NCBI RefSeq assembly: GCF_023715525.1
Contig: NZ_JAMBOG010000010.1
Location: forward strand, 1 to 64,000
Reading direction: 5' to 3'
From: Kocuria rosea
Lineage (GTDB): Bacteria; Actinomycetota; Actinomycetes; Actinomycetales; Micrococcaceae
Length of the DNA stretch: 64,000 nt
Under the pieces are notes generated by a model that searched no databases, was not told where the DNA came from, and was given only the letters and a program-made list of their open reading frames with translations. Numbering within the stretch: position 1 is the stretch's first letter; each line of letters begins with the position of its first letter. Positions 19,600 to 27,719 of the stretch are shown here, piece by piece. The position numbers and the translations under genes are program-made.

Positions 19600-20190
19600 T
19601 CAGCGCAGGCGGCCGCCGGAGTGGCGCAGGTAGCAGGCGGCGCACATCGACTCGTAGGAGGCCTCCTGGCCGTCGATGGCCACCTGGTCCCCCTCGAAGA
19701 CGAACGCCCCGTCGACGAGCCGCGCGTTGAACATCGCCTTGGACCCGCAGCGGCAGATCGTGCGCAGCTCCTCGACGGTGTGCGCCAGCGCCAGCAGCCG
19801 TGCCGCCCCGGGGAACGCCTCGGTGCGGAAGTCCGTGCGCAGCCCGTAGGCGAGCACCGGCACGCCGTCGAGCACCGCGATGCGCAGCAGGTCGTCGACC
19901 TGTCCGGGGGTGAGGAACTGGGCCTCGTCCACCAGCAGGCAGTGCACCGGGCCGTGCTCCCGGACGGCCGCGTGGAACAGGGCGCGCGCCGGGTCCCCGG
20001 GGCCCAGCAGCAGGTCCACCCGCCGGGACTCGCCGAGACGGGACACCACCGTGTCCGCGCCCTTGGAGTCGATCGCCGGCTTGGCGACCAGGACCTTCTG
20101 GTCCCGCTCCTCGTAGTTGTGCGCGGCCTGGATCAGGACCGTGGACTTCCCCGAGTTCATCGCCCCGTGGCGGAAGTAGAGCTTGCCCAT
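19600..20190 (-). CDS. tdk: Thymidine kinase
   Basis: Thymidine kinase phosphorylates thymidine with ATP to salvage dTMP in the cytoplasm. The 196-residue protein is type II: FRHGAMNSGKSTVLIQAAHNY is split here as the P-loop GAMNSGKST with following helix. LLVDEAQFLTPGQVDDL is the Walker B/DEAQF motif with catalytic glutamate. CRCGSKAMFNARL and CAACYLRH give the four zinc cysteines. The lasso and thymidine-binding region is FEGDQVAIDG. The ATG at 20190 overlaps the stop of a 14-codon upstream ORF (TGATG), and only a weak AGGGG precedes it, so translation is probably coupled. Confidence 0.96.
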   Translation of the reverse strand: MGKLYFRHGAMNSGKSTVLIQAAHNYEERDQKVLVAKPAIDSKGADTVVSRLGESRRVDLLLGPGDPARALFHAAVREHGPVHCLLVDEAQFLTPGQVDDLLRIAVLDGVPVLAYGLRTDFRTEAFPGAARLLALAHTVEELRTICRCGSKAMFNARLVDGAFVFEGDQVAIDGQEASYESMCAACYLRHSGGRLR

Positions 20191-20234
20191 CAGGCGCCCC
20201 TGCGGTGCCGGGCGGAGGTGGCGGAGGTGGTCAT
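20190..20234 (-). CDS. Putative 14-residue leader peptide coupled to tdk
   Basis: A small reading frame, MTTSATSARHRRGA, begins with an ATG that has AGGAG 7 bases upstream, a better ribosome site than that of tdk. It ends in a TGA overlapping the tdk ATG. This arrangement usually couples translation of the second gene to the first. The peptide has no known relatives that I can recall; its content (Thr/Ser/Ala then RHRR) does not suggest a function. It could be a regulatory leader or just an upstream initiation region. Confidence 0.45.
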   Translation of the reverse strand: MTTSATSARHRRGA

Positions 20235-20352
20235 CGTGGTGCTCCTGGGGGGGGTCGGGCCGGGTGCCGGTGTCGAACGCGCGTCCTAATATAGGCGCCA
20301 GGAGCGCGGGGCCGGGCCACCCCGGCCGCACCCACCGAGGAAAGGGCTGGCA

Positions 20353-20850
20353 GTGGACCACGACTACAACTACGGCGGGGCCACCGCCGTCGGCACGCGC
20401 GCCGTCGTCGTCCGCGGCGGCCACGGCCGCTCCACGGAGCGGCGCACGGTCGTCGACGAGTCGCACTGGACCGTCACCGTCGACGACGGCACCCGCTTCT
20501 CCAAGGCCGACGGGGTGCAGTGGGGCGACTCCGCCGGCGGGTCCTCCGACCTCGAGGACGCCCACCGCCCCACGCACATCGTGACGGAGGGCAACCCGGA
20601 CTTCGACGAGCTGTGGGCGGACGCCGTGCTGAGCGCCTACACCGGCCACGACCAGCTGGCCTACGTGGAGGACAGCATCGCCGCGAACCTGCTCACCGGC
20701 GACGCCGACGTGCACGCCCACTACGACGTCTCCGGGATCATCGACGAGCTCACGCCCATCGGCCAGGACTACGACGAGATCCCCCAGGAGCAGTTCTGGG
20801 CCGTGGTGGCCAGGCACCGGCTCGCCGCCGACGACCCCAGGGGCCGATGA
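20353..20850 (+). CDS. Hypothetical protein
   Basis: I do not recognise this 165-residue protein. It is acidic, with Tyr/Asp/His-rich surroundings, no cysteine, no membrane segment and no signal peptide. The first half appears beta-rich (TRAVVVRGGHGRSTERRTVV, VDESHWTVTVDDGTRFSK). The second half looks helical (PDFDELWADAVLSAY; HDQLAYVEDSIAANLL). Low-complexity bias is absent and codon use matches neighbours, so it is likely real. The GTG at 20353 follows GAGGAAAGG. It is divergent from tdk; an AT-rich TAATATAGG element near 20285 may hold the promoter. Confidence 0.7.
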   Translation: MDHDYNYGGATAVGTRAVVVRGGHGRSTERRTVVDESHWTVTVDDGTRFSKADGVQWGDSAGGSSDLEDAHRPTHIVTEGNPDFDELWADAVLSAYTGHDQLAYVEDSIAANLLTGDADVHAHYDVSGIIDELTPIGQDYDEIPQEQFWAVVARHRLAADDPRGR

Positions 20851-20890
20851 CCGGCCCGGAGCGGTCGCCGGTCCTCCCGGCCGGTCCGGG

Positions 20891-22108
20891 CTAGCGGCGT
20901 CGCGCCGCGACGCCGCGCACCGCCAGCGTGGTGCACACGAGGTACGTGGCCGTGGCCGCCAGCACGACCAGCAGGGACACCGACCAGGAGCCGCTGCGCG
21001 CCTGCACGAAGCCGAGCACGGTCGGAGCCAGGGCCCCCACCCCGTAGCCGGTCCCCTGCACCACCGCCGAGAGGCGCCCGGCCGAGGCGCTGTCGTGCGC
21101 CAGCTGCATGATGGCGATGAAGATCACGGTGATGCCGCCGCCCTGCGCCACCCCGCCCAGGGCGGTCCACGCCCACCACTGGGCGGGAGCCAGGAGCAGG
21201 CCCAGCGGCAGGGCGAGCCACGTCACCCCGACGGCGGCGGCCACGGTCACGGTGCTCAGCCGCCGGGCGGCCAGAGGAACACCGAGCGCGCCGGCGATCG
21301 CGAACACCTGGAAGAACGACGACGCCGCTCCGGCGGCGACGGTCGTCATCCCGACGACGTCGACGAGCAGCGTCGGCAGCCACGCCGTGACGCCGTAGAA
21401 GGCGAAGGCCTGCCCGGCGAACCCCGCCGCCAGGCCGGCCGCGGCCCACCGGCCGCCCCGGGGGCGCACCGCCTCGCCGGCCGGCCGGGGCTCGCGCGCG
21501 GGCACCAGCGCCCCTCGGCCCCGGACGGTCAGCAGCCAGACCCCCACGCCGACGACCACGGCCGCCGCCGAGGAGGCCAGGGCGATGCGCCATCCCGCCG
21601 CGGCCGCGATGGGAGCGGTGAGCAGCGCCGCGAGGGTCGAGCCGATGTTCAGGGCGGCGGTGTAGAGGCCGGTGGCCGCTCCGTAGCGGCGCGGGGGGAA
21701 GTCGCGCCGGATGAGCAGGGGCACGGCGATGTTCCCGACGGTGATGGCCAGTCCGATGACCACGGTGCCCAGCATCGTGGCCGTGATGGTCCCCGCCGAC
21801 CGCAGGACCATGCCGGCGAGCACGCCGAGCAGGGTCGCGGTGATCGAGAACTCCACGCCGAAGCGGCGGATGCCCGGCGCGACCAGCGGGGACGCCAGGG
21901 CGAAGCAGAGCACGGGAATGGTGGTGAGCAGACCGGCCGCGGCGGCGGAGAGCCCCAGATCGGCGCGGAGGTCCCCGAGGACCGGGGCGACGGCGACGAT
22001 GGGGGTGCGCAGCGCCAGGGCCACCAGGCCGATGCAGGCCATCAGCAGCCATCCGCGGGGCACCCGGCCCCGGGCGCGTCGGGTCACGGGCGGCTCACCA
22101 CGGTGCAT
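20891..22108 (-). CDS. CynX/NimT-family MFS transporter
   Basis: The 405-residue membrane protein has 12 predicted helices. The family signature is visible at the N terminus: LALRTPIVAVAPVLGDLRADLG, quoted here in shortened form as RTPIVAVAPVLGDLR, then AAGLLTTIPVLCFALASPL. IGLAITVGNIAVPLLIRRDF and LYTAALNIGSTLAALLTAP follow. CynX/NimT proteins move small anions such as cyanate or nitroimidazole-related compounds, but most members are uncharacterised exporters. There is no cyanase gene here. A collapsed relative lies at 6214-6744. An alternative start is the downstream VTRRARG GTG. Confidence 0.9.
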   Translation of the reverse strand: MHRGEPPVTRRARGRVPRGWLLMACIGLVALALRTPIVAVAPVLGDLRADLGLSAAAAGLLTTIPVLCFALASPLVAPGIRRFGVEFSITATLLGVLAGMVLRSAGTITATMLGTVVIGLAITVGNIAVPLLIRRDFPPRRYGAATGLYTAALNIGSTLAALLTAPIAAAAGWRIALASSAAAVVVGVGVWLLTVRGRGALVPAREPRPAGEAVRPRGGRWAAAGLAAGFAGQAFAFYGVTAWLPTLLVDVVGMTTVAAGAASSFFQVFAIAGALGVPLAARRLSTVTVAAAVGVTWLALPLGLLLAPAQWWAWTALGGVAQGGGITVIFIAIMQLAHDSASAGRLSAVVQGTGYGVGALAPTVLGFVQARSGSWSVSLLVVLAATATYLVCTTLAVRGVAARRR

Positions 22109-22296
22109 GGTCCTCGGCTCTCCAGGGCTCTCGTCCGGCGGCTCCCACCGGACGGGGTCCGGCCGTCGTCGTACGGCCGGACGCGCGGGGACCCCCGTCC
22201 ATCATCACCCACCCGGGGCACCCCGGCGTGCACCCCCGGGCGCACCGGGACGGGCGGCGGGGTGCCCCGTGCAGCACCGCACCGCGGGAGGGCAGG

Positions 22297-22641
22297 TCAG
22301 GGGCGGACGCCGGGCTCGTCCCAGGTGCAGGGACCGAAGCGGCCGTGGGCCGGTTCGAGGTACTCGAGCTCCGCGGCCGGGAGGAGGACGCCGGGACGGT
22401 GCCCGTCCGCCTCGCAGCGCACCAGCACCACCAGGCCCAGGGCGACCGGCTCGTACGGGACGCACAGCACGAGCTCACCGGCACGCAGGTTCAGCCCGGC
22501 CCGGTCGGCGCGCACGCGGTAGCGGCCCAGCCGGGCGGAGGGCGCCGGCCGGTCGGGCTCCGCGCCGTCGCCGGCCGCCGGGGGCGGCAGGAGCTCGGCG
22601 GGGCTCGGGGCGGGGAGCGGGATCAGTGCGGGGACGCACAT
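22297..22641 (-). CDS. Small hypothetical protein
   Basis: A 114-residue protein I do not recognise. The first 45 residues are Pro/Ala-rich. The remainder is compact: YRVRADRAGLNLRAGELV, LCVPYEPVALGLVVLVRCE, AELEYLEPAHGRFGPCTW, with beta strands predicted by eye. The ATG at 22641 is supported by a full AGGAGGT ribosome site 8 bases upstream. It is monocistronic as far as can be seen, lying between the MFS gene and the divergent IclR regulator. Confidence 0.6.
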   Translation of the reverse strand: MCVPALIPLPAPSPAELLPPPAAGDGAEPDRPAPSARLGRYRVRADRAGLNLRAGELVLCVPYEPVALGLVVLVRCEADGHRPGVLLPAAELEYLEPAHGRFGPCTWDEPGVRP

Positions 22642-22761
22642 GGCGGAGGACCTCCTGGCGTTCGAGCGCACCGGGCCCGGGAACGGGCCCGGTGCCGGAC
22701 GGGGGGCTCGACGACGCTGTCCCCTCCCAGGATAGAGAGCCGGATCACAGATGGGAAGCAG

Positions 22762-22777
22762 GCTGTCGAAACAGCCC
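22762..22777 (+). promoter_or_regulatory. Short inverted repeat upstream of the IclR gene
   Basis: GGCTGT-CGAA-ACAGCC forms a 6-bp stem with a CGAA loop, 107 bases before the IclR start. It may be an operator for IclR autoregulation or for the divergent small gene. Confidence 0.3.
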
Positions 22778-22883
22778 GCTCCGGGCCCCGGCGACACCGA
22801 TATCCTGGTCCCACGCACGCGCTGCACGGTGCGCCCCGCCCCCTGCACCCCGCCGCACGCCCTACGACGAAGGAGATGGTTTC

Positions 22884-23753
22884 GTGCACAGTCGCACCGA
22901 CGAGCCGGACCGCGCCACGGCCGGAGCCGACACGGTCGACCACGACCCGGACGTCCACGACGAGAACGGCACCGAGGGGGCGCATCCCGGCGGGGTCCAG
23001 TCCGTCGACCGGGCCATCACCGTGCTCGAGCTGCTGGGCCACCTGGGCAGCGCGAGCGTCGGCCGGGTGGCCGACGAACTGGGCGTCCACAAGTCCACGG
23101 CCTCGCGCCTGCTGAGCGCCCTGGAGAGCCGGGGCATGGTGGTCCAGAACAGCGAGCGCGGGAAGTACCAGCTGGGCTTCGGCATCCTGCGCCTGGCGCA
23201 CGCCATCCCCGCGCGGCTGAGCCTGGTGACGGAGGCCCGGGAGGAGATGCGCCGGCTCGCGGAGGAGCACCGGGAGACGGTCAACCTCGCCGTCCTGCGG
23301 GAGGGCGTCGCCGTGAACCTGGCCCAGGAGATCGGCCCGACGTCGCTGGGCACGCACGACTGGATCGGCAGCCTCACCCCGCTGCACGCCACGTCCAGCG
23401 GCAAGGTCCTGCTGGCCGCCCTGCCCTCGGCCGAGCGGGACCGGCTCATCACCAGGAACCGGCTCACCGCCCACACCGGCCGCACCATCACGTCGCGCCG
23501 CAAGCTGGAGCAGCAGCTGCTCGACGTCGCCGCCCAGGGCTACGCCACGGTCCTCGAGGAGTACGAGATCGGGCTCAACGCCGTCTCCGTCCCCGTGCGC
23601 GACCACCTGGGCACGGTCGTCGGCGCGGTGAGCATCTCGGGCCCGGCGTTCCGCTTCACCGAGGGGACCATCCGGGAGCTGCTGGGCGATCTGCAGGAGG
23701 CGGGCCTGAGGATCAGCGCGCGCATGGGCTACGTGCCGGAGAGCCGCGGCTGA
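22884..23753 (+). CDS. IclR family transcriptional regulator
   Basis: The 289-residue protein has a disordered, Asp/Thr-rich N terminus of about 40 residues. A winged helix follows: VQSVDRAITVLELLGHL, then VGRVADELGVHKSTASRLLSAL as helix-turn-helix. The C-terminal effector domain includes WIGSLTPLHATSSGKVLLAA and GAVSISGPAFRFTEG, standard for IclR. Ligands in the family are small organic acids and aromatic compounds. GTG at 22884 has AGGAGA 7 bases upstream. No catabolic gene adjoins it, so its target is elsewhere; the betaine-type operons 24 kb away are one untested possibility. Confidence 0.92.
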   Translation: MHSRTDEPDRATAGADTVDHDPDVHDENGTEGAHPGGVQSVDRAITVLELLGHLGSASVGRVADELGVHKSTASRLLSALESRGMVVQNSERGKYQLGFGILRLAHAIPARLSLVTEAREEMRRLAEEHRETVNLAVLREGVAVNLAQEIGPTSLGTHDWIGSLTPLHATSSGKVLLAALPSAERDRLITRNRLTAHTGRTITSRRKLEQQLLDVAAQGYATVLEEYEIGLNAVSVPVRDHLGTVVGAVSISGPAFRFTEGTIRELLGDLQEAGLRISARMGYVPESRG

Positions 23754-23939
23754 GCACCCGGTCACGACCGGGACACCGCTCGTCGGCCCCCACCGGGCGG
23801 TGTCCCGGGAACCGTCGGCGTCCGCGCCGCGTTGGCGCCGCCGCGCTTCGGGCTCTCGCCTTCGGGCTGCTGGGGGTGCTCACGACGCCGCCGTCGAGCC
23901 CGGGAGCGCGGCGCCGGGGGCGCCGTCGTGGGGCGGTGT

Positions 23940-24195
23940 GCTCGGGCGAGGGTGCTGAAGGCCTCGGCCTTGCCGGTGGGCCCCGTGACCAGGACCTGGT
24001 CCCTTTCGCCGGGCACCGTGGACGGTCCGGCCGGGACCCGGCTCTCCCCGGGGCGGCGCAGCGGACCAGGGCGAAGCCCTCGTCGATCCGGGCGAAGGGC
24101 AGGACCCGGCCGCGGACCAGGTGGGCGGACCGGACGCCCCTGTCGTGCTCGGGGCGGCCGGCAGGCGCGAGGTCGTGGCGTGCAGCGGAGCACAT
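23940..24195 (-). pseudogene. trkA (potassium-channel regulatory subunit) C-terminal remnant
   Basis: The RCK-C part of a TrkA/KtrA-like protein can be read in two frames: VLPFARIDEGFALVR, then after a shift DQVLVTGPTGKAEAFSTLAR. The family reads roughly VDDGFALVE... and ...DxLLVxGPTxKAEAFxxLA. The NAD-binding RCK-N domain is missing. It follows the trkH remnant in the usual order. No functional protein is expected. Confidence 0.7.
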
Positions 24196-24250
24196 GGGGG
24201 TCCTCCGCAGCTGGTGAGGAGCGCAGGGCCGGCCGGGAGGCAGCGCGGGC

Positions 24251-25443
24251 TCAGCCGATCAGGGGGCGTTCCTCGGGCAGTGCGGAGAGCACGGGCCGGC
24301 GCGGGCGGCGATGGCGATGGCCACGGTGGTGGGCCCGAGCCGGCCCAAGACCAGGCGAGGCGGCCCAGCACGGCGAAGGTCGTGACCTTCAGCCCGCCGG
24401 CGGGGCCGCCGATGAGCCCGAGGATGTCCGGCCCGAGCCAGGAGACCGGGTTCATGCCCCCCGATGTCGATGCCGTTGAACCCGGCGGCGGGCGATGGCG
24501 GACGGGAAGAACCCGGCCAGCTGCTTCTCCCCCGGCGCCAGGGGCCCAGGGTGGCCGGGTCGGCCCACTCTACGGCGCGCAGGCACACCGTGCCCAGGAC
24601 GAGGAGCGCCGGGGCGGCCAGCCGCACGATGCGGGTGTTCATCGATCATCTGCGCGGGAGCCTCCACTCCCGGCGCAGCTCCCAGAGCACCGGGAAGCCG
24701 AGTCCGCCCAGGATCACCGCGGCGGCCATGGGCAGGATGATCCACGGGTCGTCCACGAAGTCCGTCCGGGACAGGGTGTAGAGGGTGAAGCCGGCGTTGT
24801 TGAACGCCGAGACCGCGTGGAAGACCCCGTGCCACAGCGCCTGGGCGGCCGGGTAGCCGTAGCCGGTGAGGAAGCGCAGGAACAGCATGACCGCCACTGC
24901 GGCCTCGATGACCAGGGAGGTGGCCAGGATGCGCAGCAGCACCCGGCGCATGCCGCCGCAGCCGGTGCTCCCGCTCCCGGCGGAGGTGAGGGCCTGGGAG
25001 GCGAGCCCGGGCTTCCGGGCCAGCAGGACGCCCAGCACGGTGGTGCAGGACATCACCCCGAACCCTCCGACCTGGACCAGGCCCAGGATCACGGCCTGGC
25101 CGAAGGGGGTCCAGAAGGTGGGCGTGTCTACCACGGCCAGCCCGGTCCCGCACAGCGCGGAGGTGGCGGTGAACAGGGCCTGGAGCAACGATGCCCCGCC
25201 CTCCCCGGCCTTCGCCATCGGCAGCATCAGCAGGGCGGTGCCGATCAGCAGGGCCGCACCGAAGGCGCCCGCGATGATCCGGGCGATCCTCGCCGGGCTG
25301 GTCTGCTGGGCGCCGGCGGTGTGCCGGGGTCCGGGGTCCGGGCGGGCCTCGGGGGTGCGCCGGAGTGGTGGGCGGTGCCCGGCCGCCTTGGTCAGGCGCC
25401 GGATCCGGGCCCGGTACAGGGTCTCTTCCAGCGGCATCAGCAA
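24251..25443 (-). pseudogene. Frameshifted trkH (potassium uptake membrane subunit)
   Basis: The first 265 codons (25443-24646) read as a good TrkH half: ALFTATSALCGTGLAVVDTP is the first selectivity-filter loop, GVFHAVSAFNNAGFTL the second, and VILGGLGFPVLWELRREW follows. A stop then interrupts. The remainder continues in other frames: RAVEWADPATLGPW, EKQLAGFFPSAIAR, GFNGIDIGG, PVSWLGPDILGLIGG and LKVTTFAVLG. At least three frameshifts and small deletions lie between them, and the last helices are lost. Loss of potassium uptake through this subunit is expected. Confidence 0.8.
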
Positions 25444-25490
25444 CAGCTTCCGGTCGTTGCGGGGCCCGCGGGGCCTCCGGATTCACGGGT

Positions 25491-25520
25491 GGGGGTCATC
25501 AGGGGGTGATCAGGGGGTGA
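25491..25520. repeat. Short tandem GGGGGTGATCA repeat
   Basis: An 11-base unit recurs two to three times around the stop of the kdpE-like gene. It creates no clear hairpin. Confidence 0.5.
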
Positions 25521-26193
25521 ACCGGTAGCCCATGCCCAGCTCGGTGAGGAAGTAGCGCGGATGGGAGGGCTCGGGCTCCAGCTTGGCGCGGATCTGGGAC
25601 ATGTAGACCCGCAGGGAGTTCGCCTCCTCGCCGTACGCGGGCCCCCAGACGGTGGTGAGCAGTTCGGTGCGCCCGATCAGACGGTCGGGGTGGCGGGCGA
25701 AGACCTCCACCAGGCGCCACTCCAGCTTGGTCAGCCGCACCGGTGCTCCCGCCACGCTGACCGACCTCTGGGCCAGGTCGATGCGGACCCGCCCGTCGGA
25801 GGTGGTGACCACGGCCTGGGCCGGGTCGGGCTGGGCCCGGCGCAGCGCGGCGCGCAGGCGGGCCAGGAGCTCGTCCATGGCGAAGGGCTTGGCCACGTAG
25901 TCGTCGGCCCCGCGGTCCAGGGCGTCGACCTTGCTGTGGGACTCGCTGCGGGCCGAGACCACGATGATCGGCACCTGGGACCACCCGCGGATGCCCTCGA
26001 TCACCTGCCGGCCCTCCATGTCGGGCAGCCCCAGGTCCAGGAGGATGACGTCGGGGTGCTCGTGGGCGGCCACGTCCAGGGCCTGACGCCCGGTGGCGGC
26101 CTGGTGGGTCCGGTAGCCGCGAGCGTGGAGGTTCACCAGCAGGGCCCGGGTGATGTGGGGATCGTCCTCGACCACGAGCACGCTGGCGCTCAC
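25510..26193 (-). CDS. OmpR/KdpE-family response regulator
   Basis: The 227-residue protein has a receiver domain (about 4-115) with VLVVEDDP, the phospho-acceptor in VILLDLGLPDMEG, IIVVSARSE and DYVAKPF. A winged-helix domain follows (about 130-225), with LTKLEWRLVEVFARHPDRL and NSLRVYMSQIRAKLEPEP. Its ending ELGMGYRF is typical of KdpE. KdpE activates potassium-uptake genes on phosphorylation. The GTG start overlaps the kinase stop by four bases (GTGA), so all three genes of this operon are coupled. No kdpFABC is present in the window; the target may be the operon's own permease. Confidence 0.93.
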   Translation of the reverse strand: MSASVLVVEDDPHITRALLVNLHARGYRTHQAATGRQALDVAAHEHPDVILLDLGLPDMEGRQVIEGIRGWSQVPIIVVSARSESHSKVDALDRGADDYVAKPFAMDELLARLRAALRRAQPDPAQAVVTTSDGRVRIDLAQRSVSVAGAPVRLTKLEWRLVEVFARHPDRLIGRTELLTTVWGPAYGEEANSLRVYMSQIRAKLEPEPSHPRYFLTELGMGYRFTP

Positions 26194-27719
26194 CGGTCCA
26201 CCTCCCCGGCCTCGGGGGCCGCCGCCGGCCCGGCGGGCGGGGAGGCCGCCCGAAGGGTCAGGACCATGGTCAGCCCGCCGCCCGGGGTGGCCTCGGCGCG
26301 CACCTGCCCGCCCACGCCCTCGGCCAGCCCGCGGGCCACGGCCAGGCCCAGGCCGATCCCGGTGGTGCTGTCCCGGTCCCCCAGGCGCTGGAAGGGCTGG
26401 AAGATCCGCTCCCGGTCCGCGGCGGGCACCCCGGGGCCGTGGTCGATGATCCGCAGCTGAACGGAGCCGGGCGCGGTGGCCGCCCGCAGGGTCACGGGGC
26501 TGACGGTGCTGTGCTTCAAGGCGTTCTCCACGAGGTTGGCGATGATCCGCACCAGCAGTCCGTGGTCGCCCAGGACGGGCGGCGTGTCCAGGGAGATGTC
26601 GATGCTGATCCGGTGCAGCTGCTCGGGCCCGGCGGCGTTGCGGACCGCGCTCTCGGCCAGGTCCGGCAGCTCCAGAGGGACCCGGTGGACCACCAGGTGC
26701 CCCGACTGGATGCGGCTCATGTCCAGCAGGTCGTCGATCCGCTCGGCGAGCTGGTCGGCGGACTCCTCGATGTTGGCGAGCAGTTCCCGGGTGTCCTCCT
26801 CGCTGAGCACGACGTCCTGCATCCGCAGGCTGGACACGGAGGCCTTGATCCCGGCCAACGGGGTGCGCAGGTCGTGGGAGACCGCCGCCAGCAAGGCGGT
26901 GCGCATGGCGTTGCCCGCGGCCAGTTCCCGGGCCTGGAGCCGGGCCTCGTCCAGGGCCTGTTGCTGCAGCACGGCGCCGATGCGCCCGGCGAAGGCCTCC
27001 ACGATGCCTTGTTCGGGATCCTCGGCGGAGAAGCCGTCGACCAGCAGGACGTGCTCCTCGTCGACGGTCACGGTGAGGTCCCAGTCGGCGGGACCCGTGG
27101 CCTGACGGCCCGACGCCAGCAGGACGCTCCACTGCCGAGGGTCGGTGGAGCGGGGGGGACGTGTCGCCAGGGCGACCCCCGTGAGAGCGTAGGACTGCCG
27201 GAGCCGGTCCAGCAGGGCCCGCACGCTCAGTCCCTCGCTGATCACCCCGCCGGCCAGCTCGAACAGCACCGCCGCCTGGTGACGGGCCGCACGGGCCTCG
27301 GCCGTGCGGCGGGCCTCGATGTCCACGACCCGGGCGACCCCGGCGGCCACCAGCAGGAACAGCACCAGCGCCCAGATGTTCAACGGCTCGTGGATGATCA
27401 GCATCCCCGTGGGCGGGGTGAAGAACCAGTTGATGAGCATCGTCCCGAGCAGGGCTGCGGCCACCGCCGGCCACCAGCCGCCCACGAGCGCGACGAAGAC
27501 CACCAGGGTGAGGTGGCACAGGAAGTTCAGGGTCAGCGCATCGGTGCCGGTGCCGGCCCGGAGGAACACCGCCGCCAGGGCCACGGACCCGCCCAGGGCG
27601 AGCGTCCACGCGGTGAGCCGACGGGACCCGCTCAGCACCGCCCCCCGGGCCCGCTCGCCCACCACGGTCTCCTCCCGGGGCCGAGGTCGTGCGCGGTGGG
27701 ACGCGTCCATCGTGGTCAT
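26190..27719 (-). CDS. KdpD-like sensor histidine kinase lacking the KdpD/USP N-terminal domains
   Basis: The 509-residue membrane kinase starts directly with the DUF4118 four-helix region (about residues 35-125, including [20 protein letters not shown]). A GAF-like segment follows. The HisKA domain has the phosphorylated histidine in [20 protein letters not shown]. The ATPase domain shows [32 protein letters not shown] and [13 protein letters not shown]. Canonical KdpD has about 390 further residues at its N terminus (KdpD and USP domains, the c-di-AMP binding site), which are absent. Start and stop both overlap neighbours by four bases. It probably phosphorylates the KdpE-like partner. Confidence 0.9.
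   Translation of the reverse strand: MTTMDASHRARPRPREETVVGERARGAVLSGSRRLTAWTLALGGSVALAAVFLRAGTGTDALTLNFLCHLTLVVFVALVGGWWPAVAAALLGTMLINWFFTPPTGMLIIHEPLNIWALVLFLLVAAGVARVVDIEARRTAEARAARHQAAVLFELAGGVISEGLSVRALLDRLRQSYALTGVALATRPPRSTDPRQWSVLLASGRQATGPADWDLTVTVDEEHVLLVDGFSAEDPEQGIVEAFAGRIGAVLQQQALDEARLQARELAAGNAMRTALLAAVSHDLRTPLAGIKASVSSLRMQDVVLSEEDTRELLANIEESADQLAERIDDLLDMSRIQSGHLVVHRVPLELPDLAESAVRNAAGPEQLHRISIDISLDTPPVLGDHGLLVRIIANLVENALKHSTVSPVTLRAATAPGSVQLRIIDHGPGVPAADRERIFQPFQRLGDRDSTTGIGLGLAVARGLAEGVGGQVRAEATPGGGLTMVLTLRAASPPAGPAAAPEAGEVDR

Noticed and set aside
24121-25509. A 462-codon plus-strand frame over the trkH region
   Set aside because: It is Gly/Gln/His-rich antisense sequence; the minus strand carries recognisable TrkH motifs.
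25444-27609. The kinase and regulator as one long fused protein
   Set aside because: The long frames run through overlapping genes in other frames; GTGA and ATGA junctions and family starts separate them.
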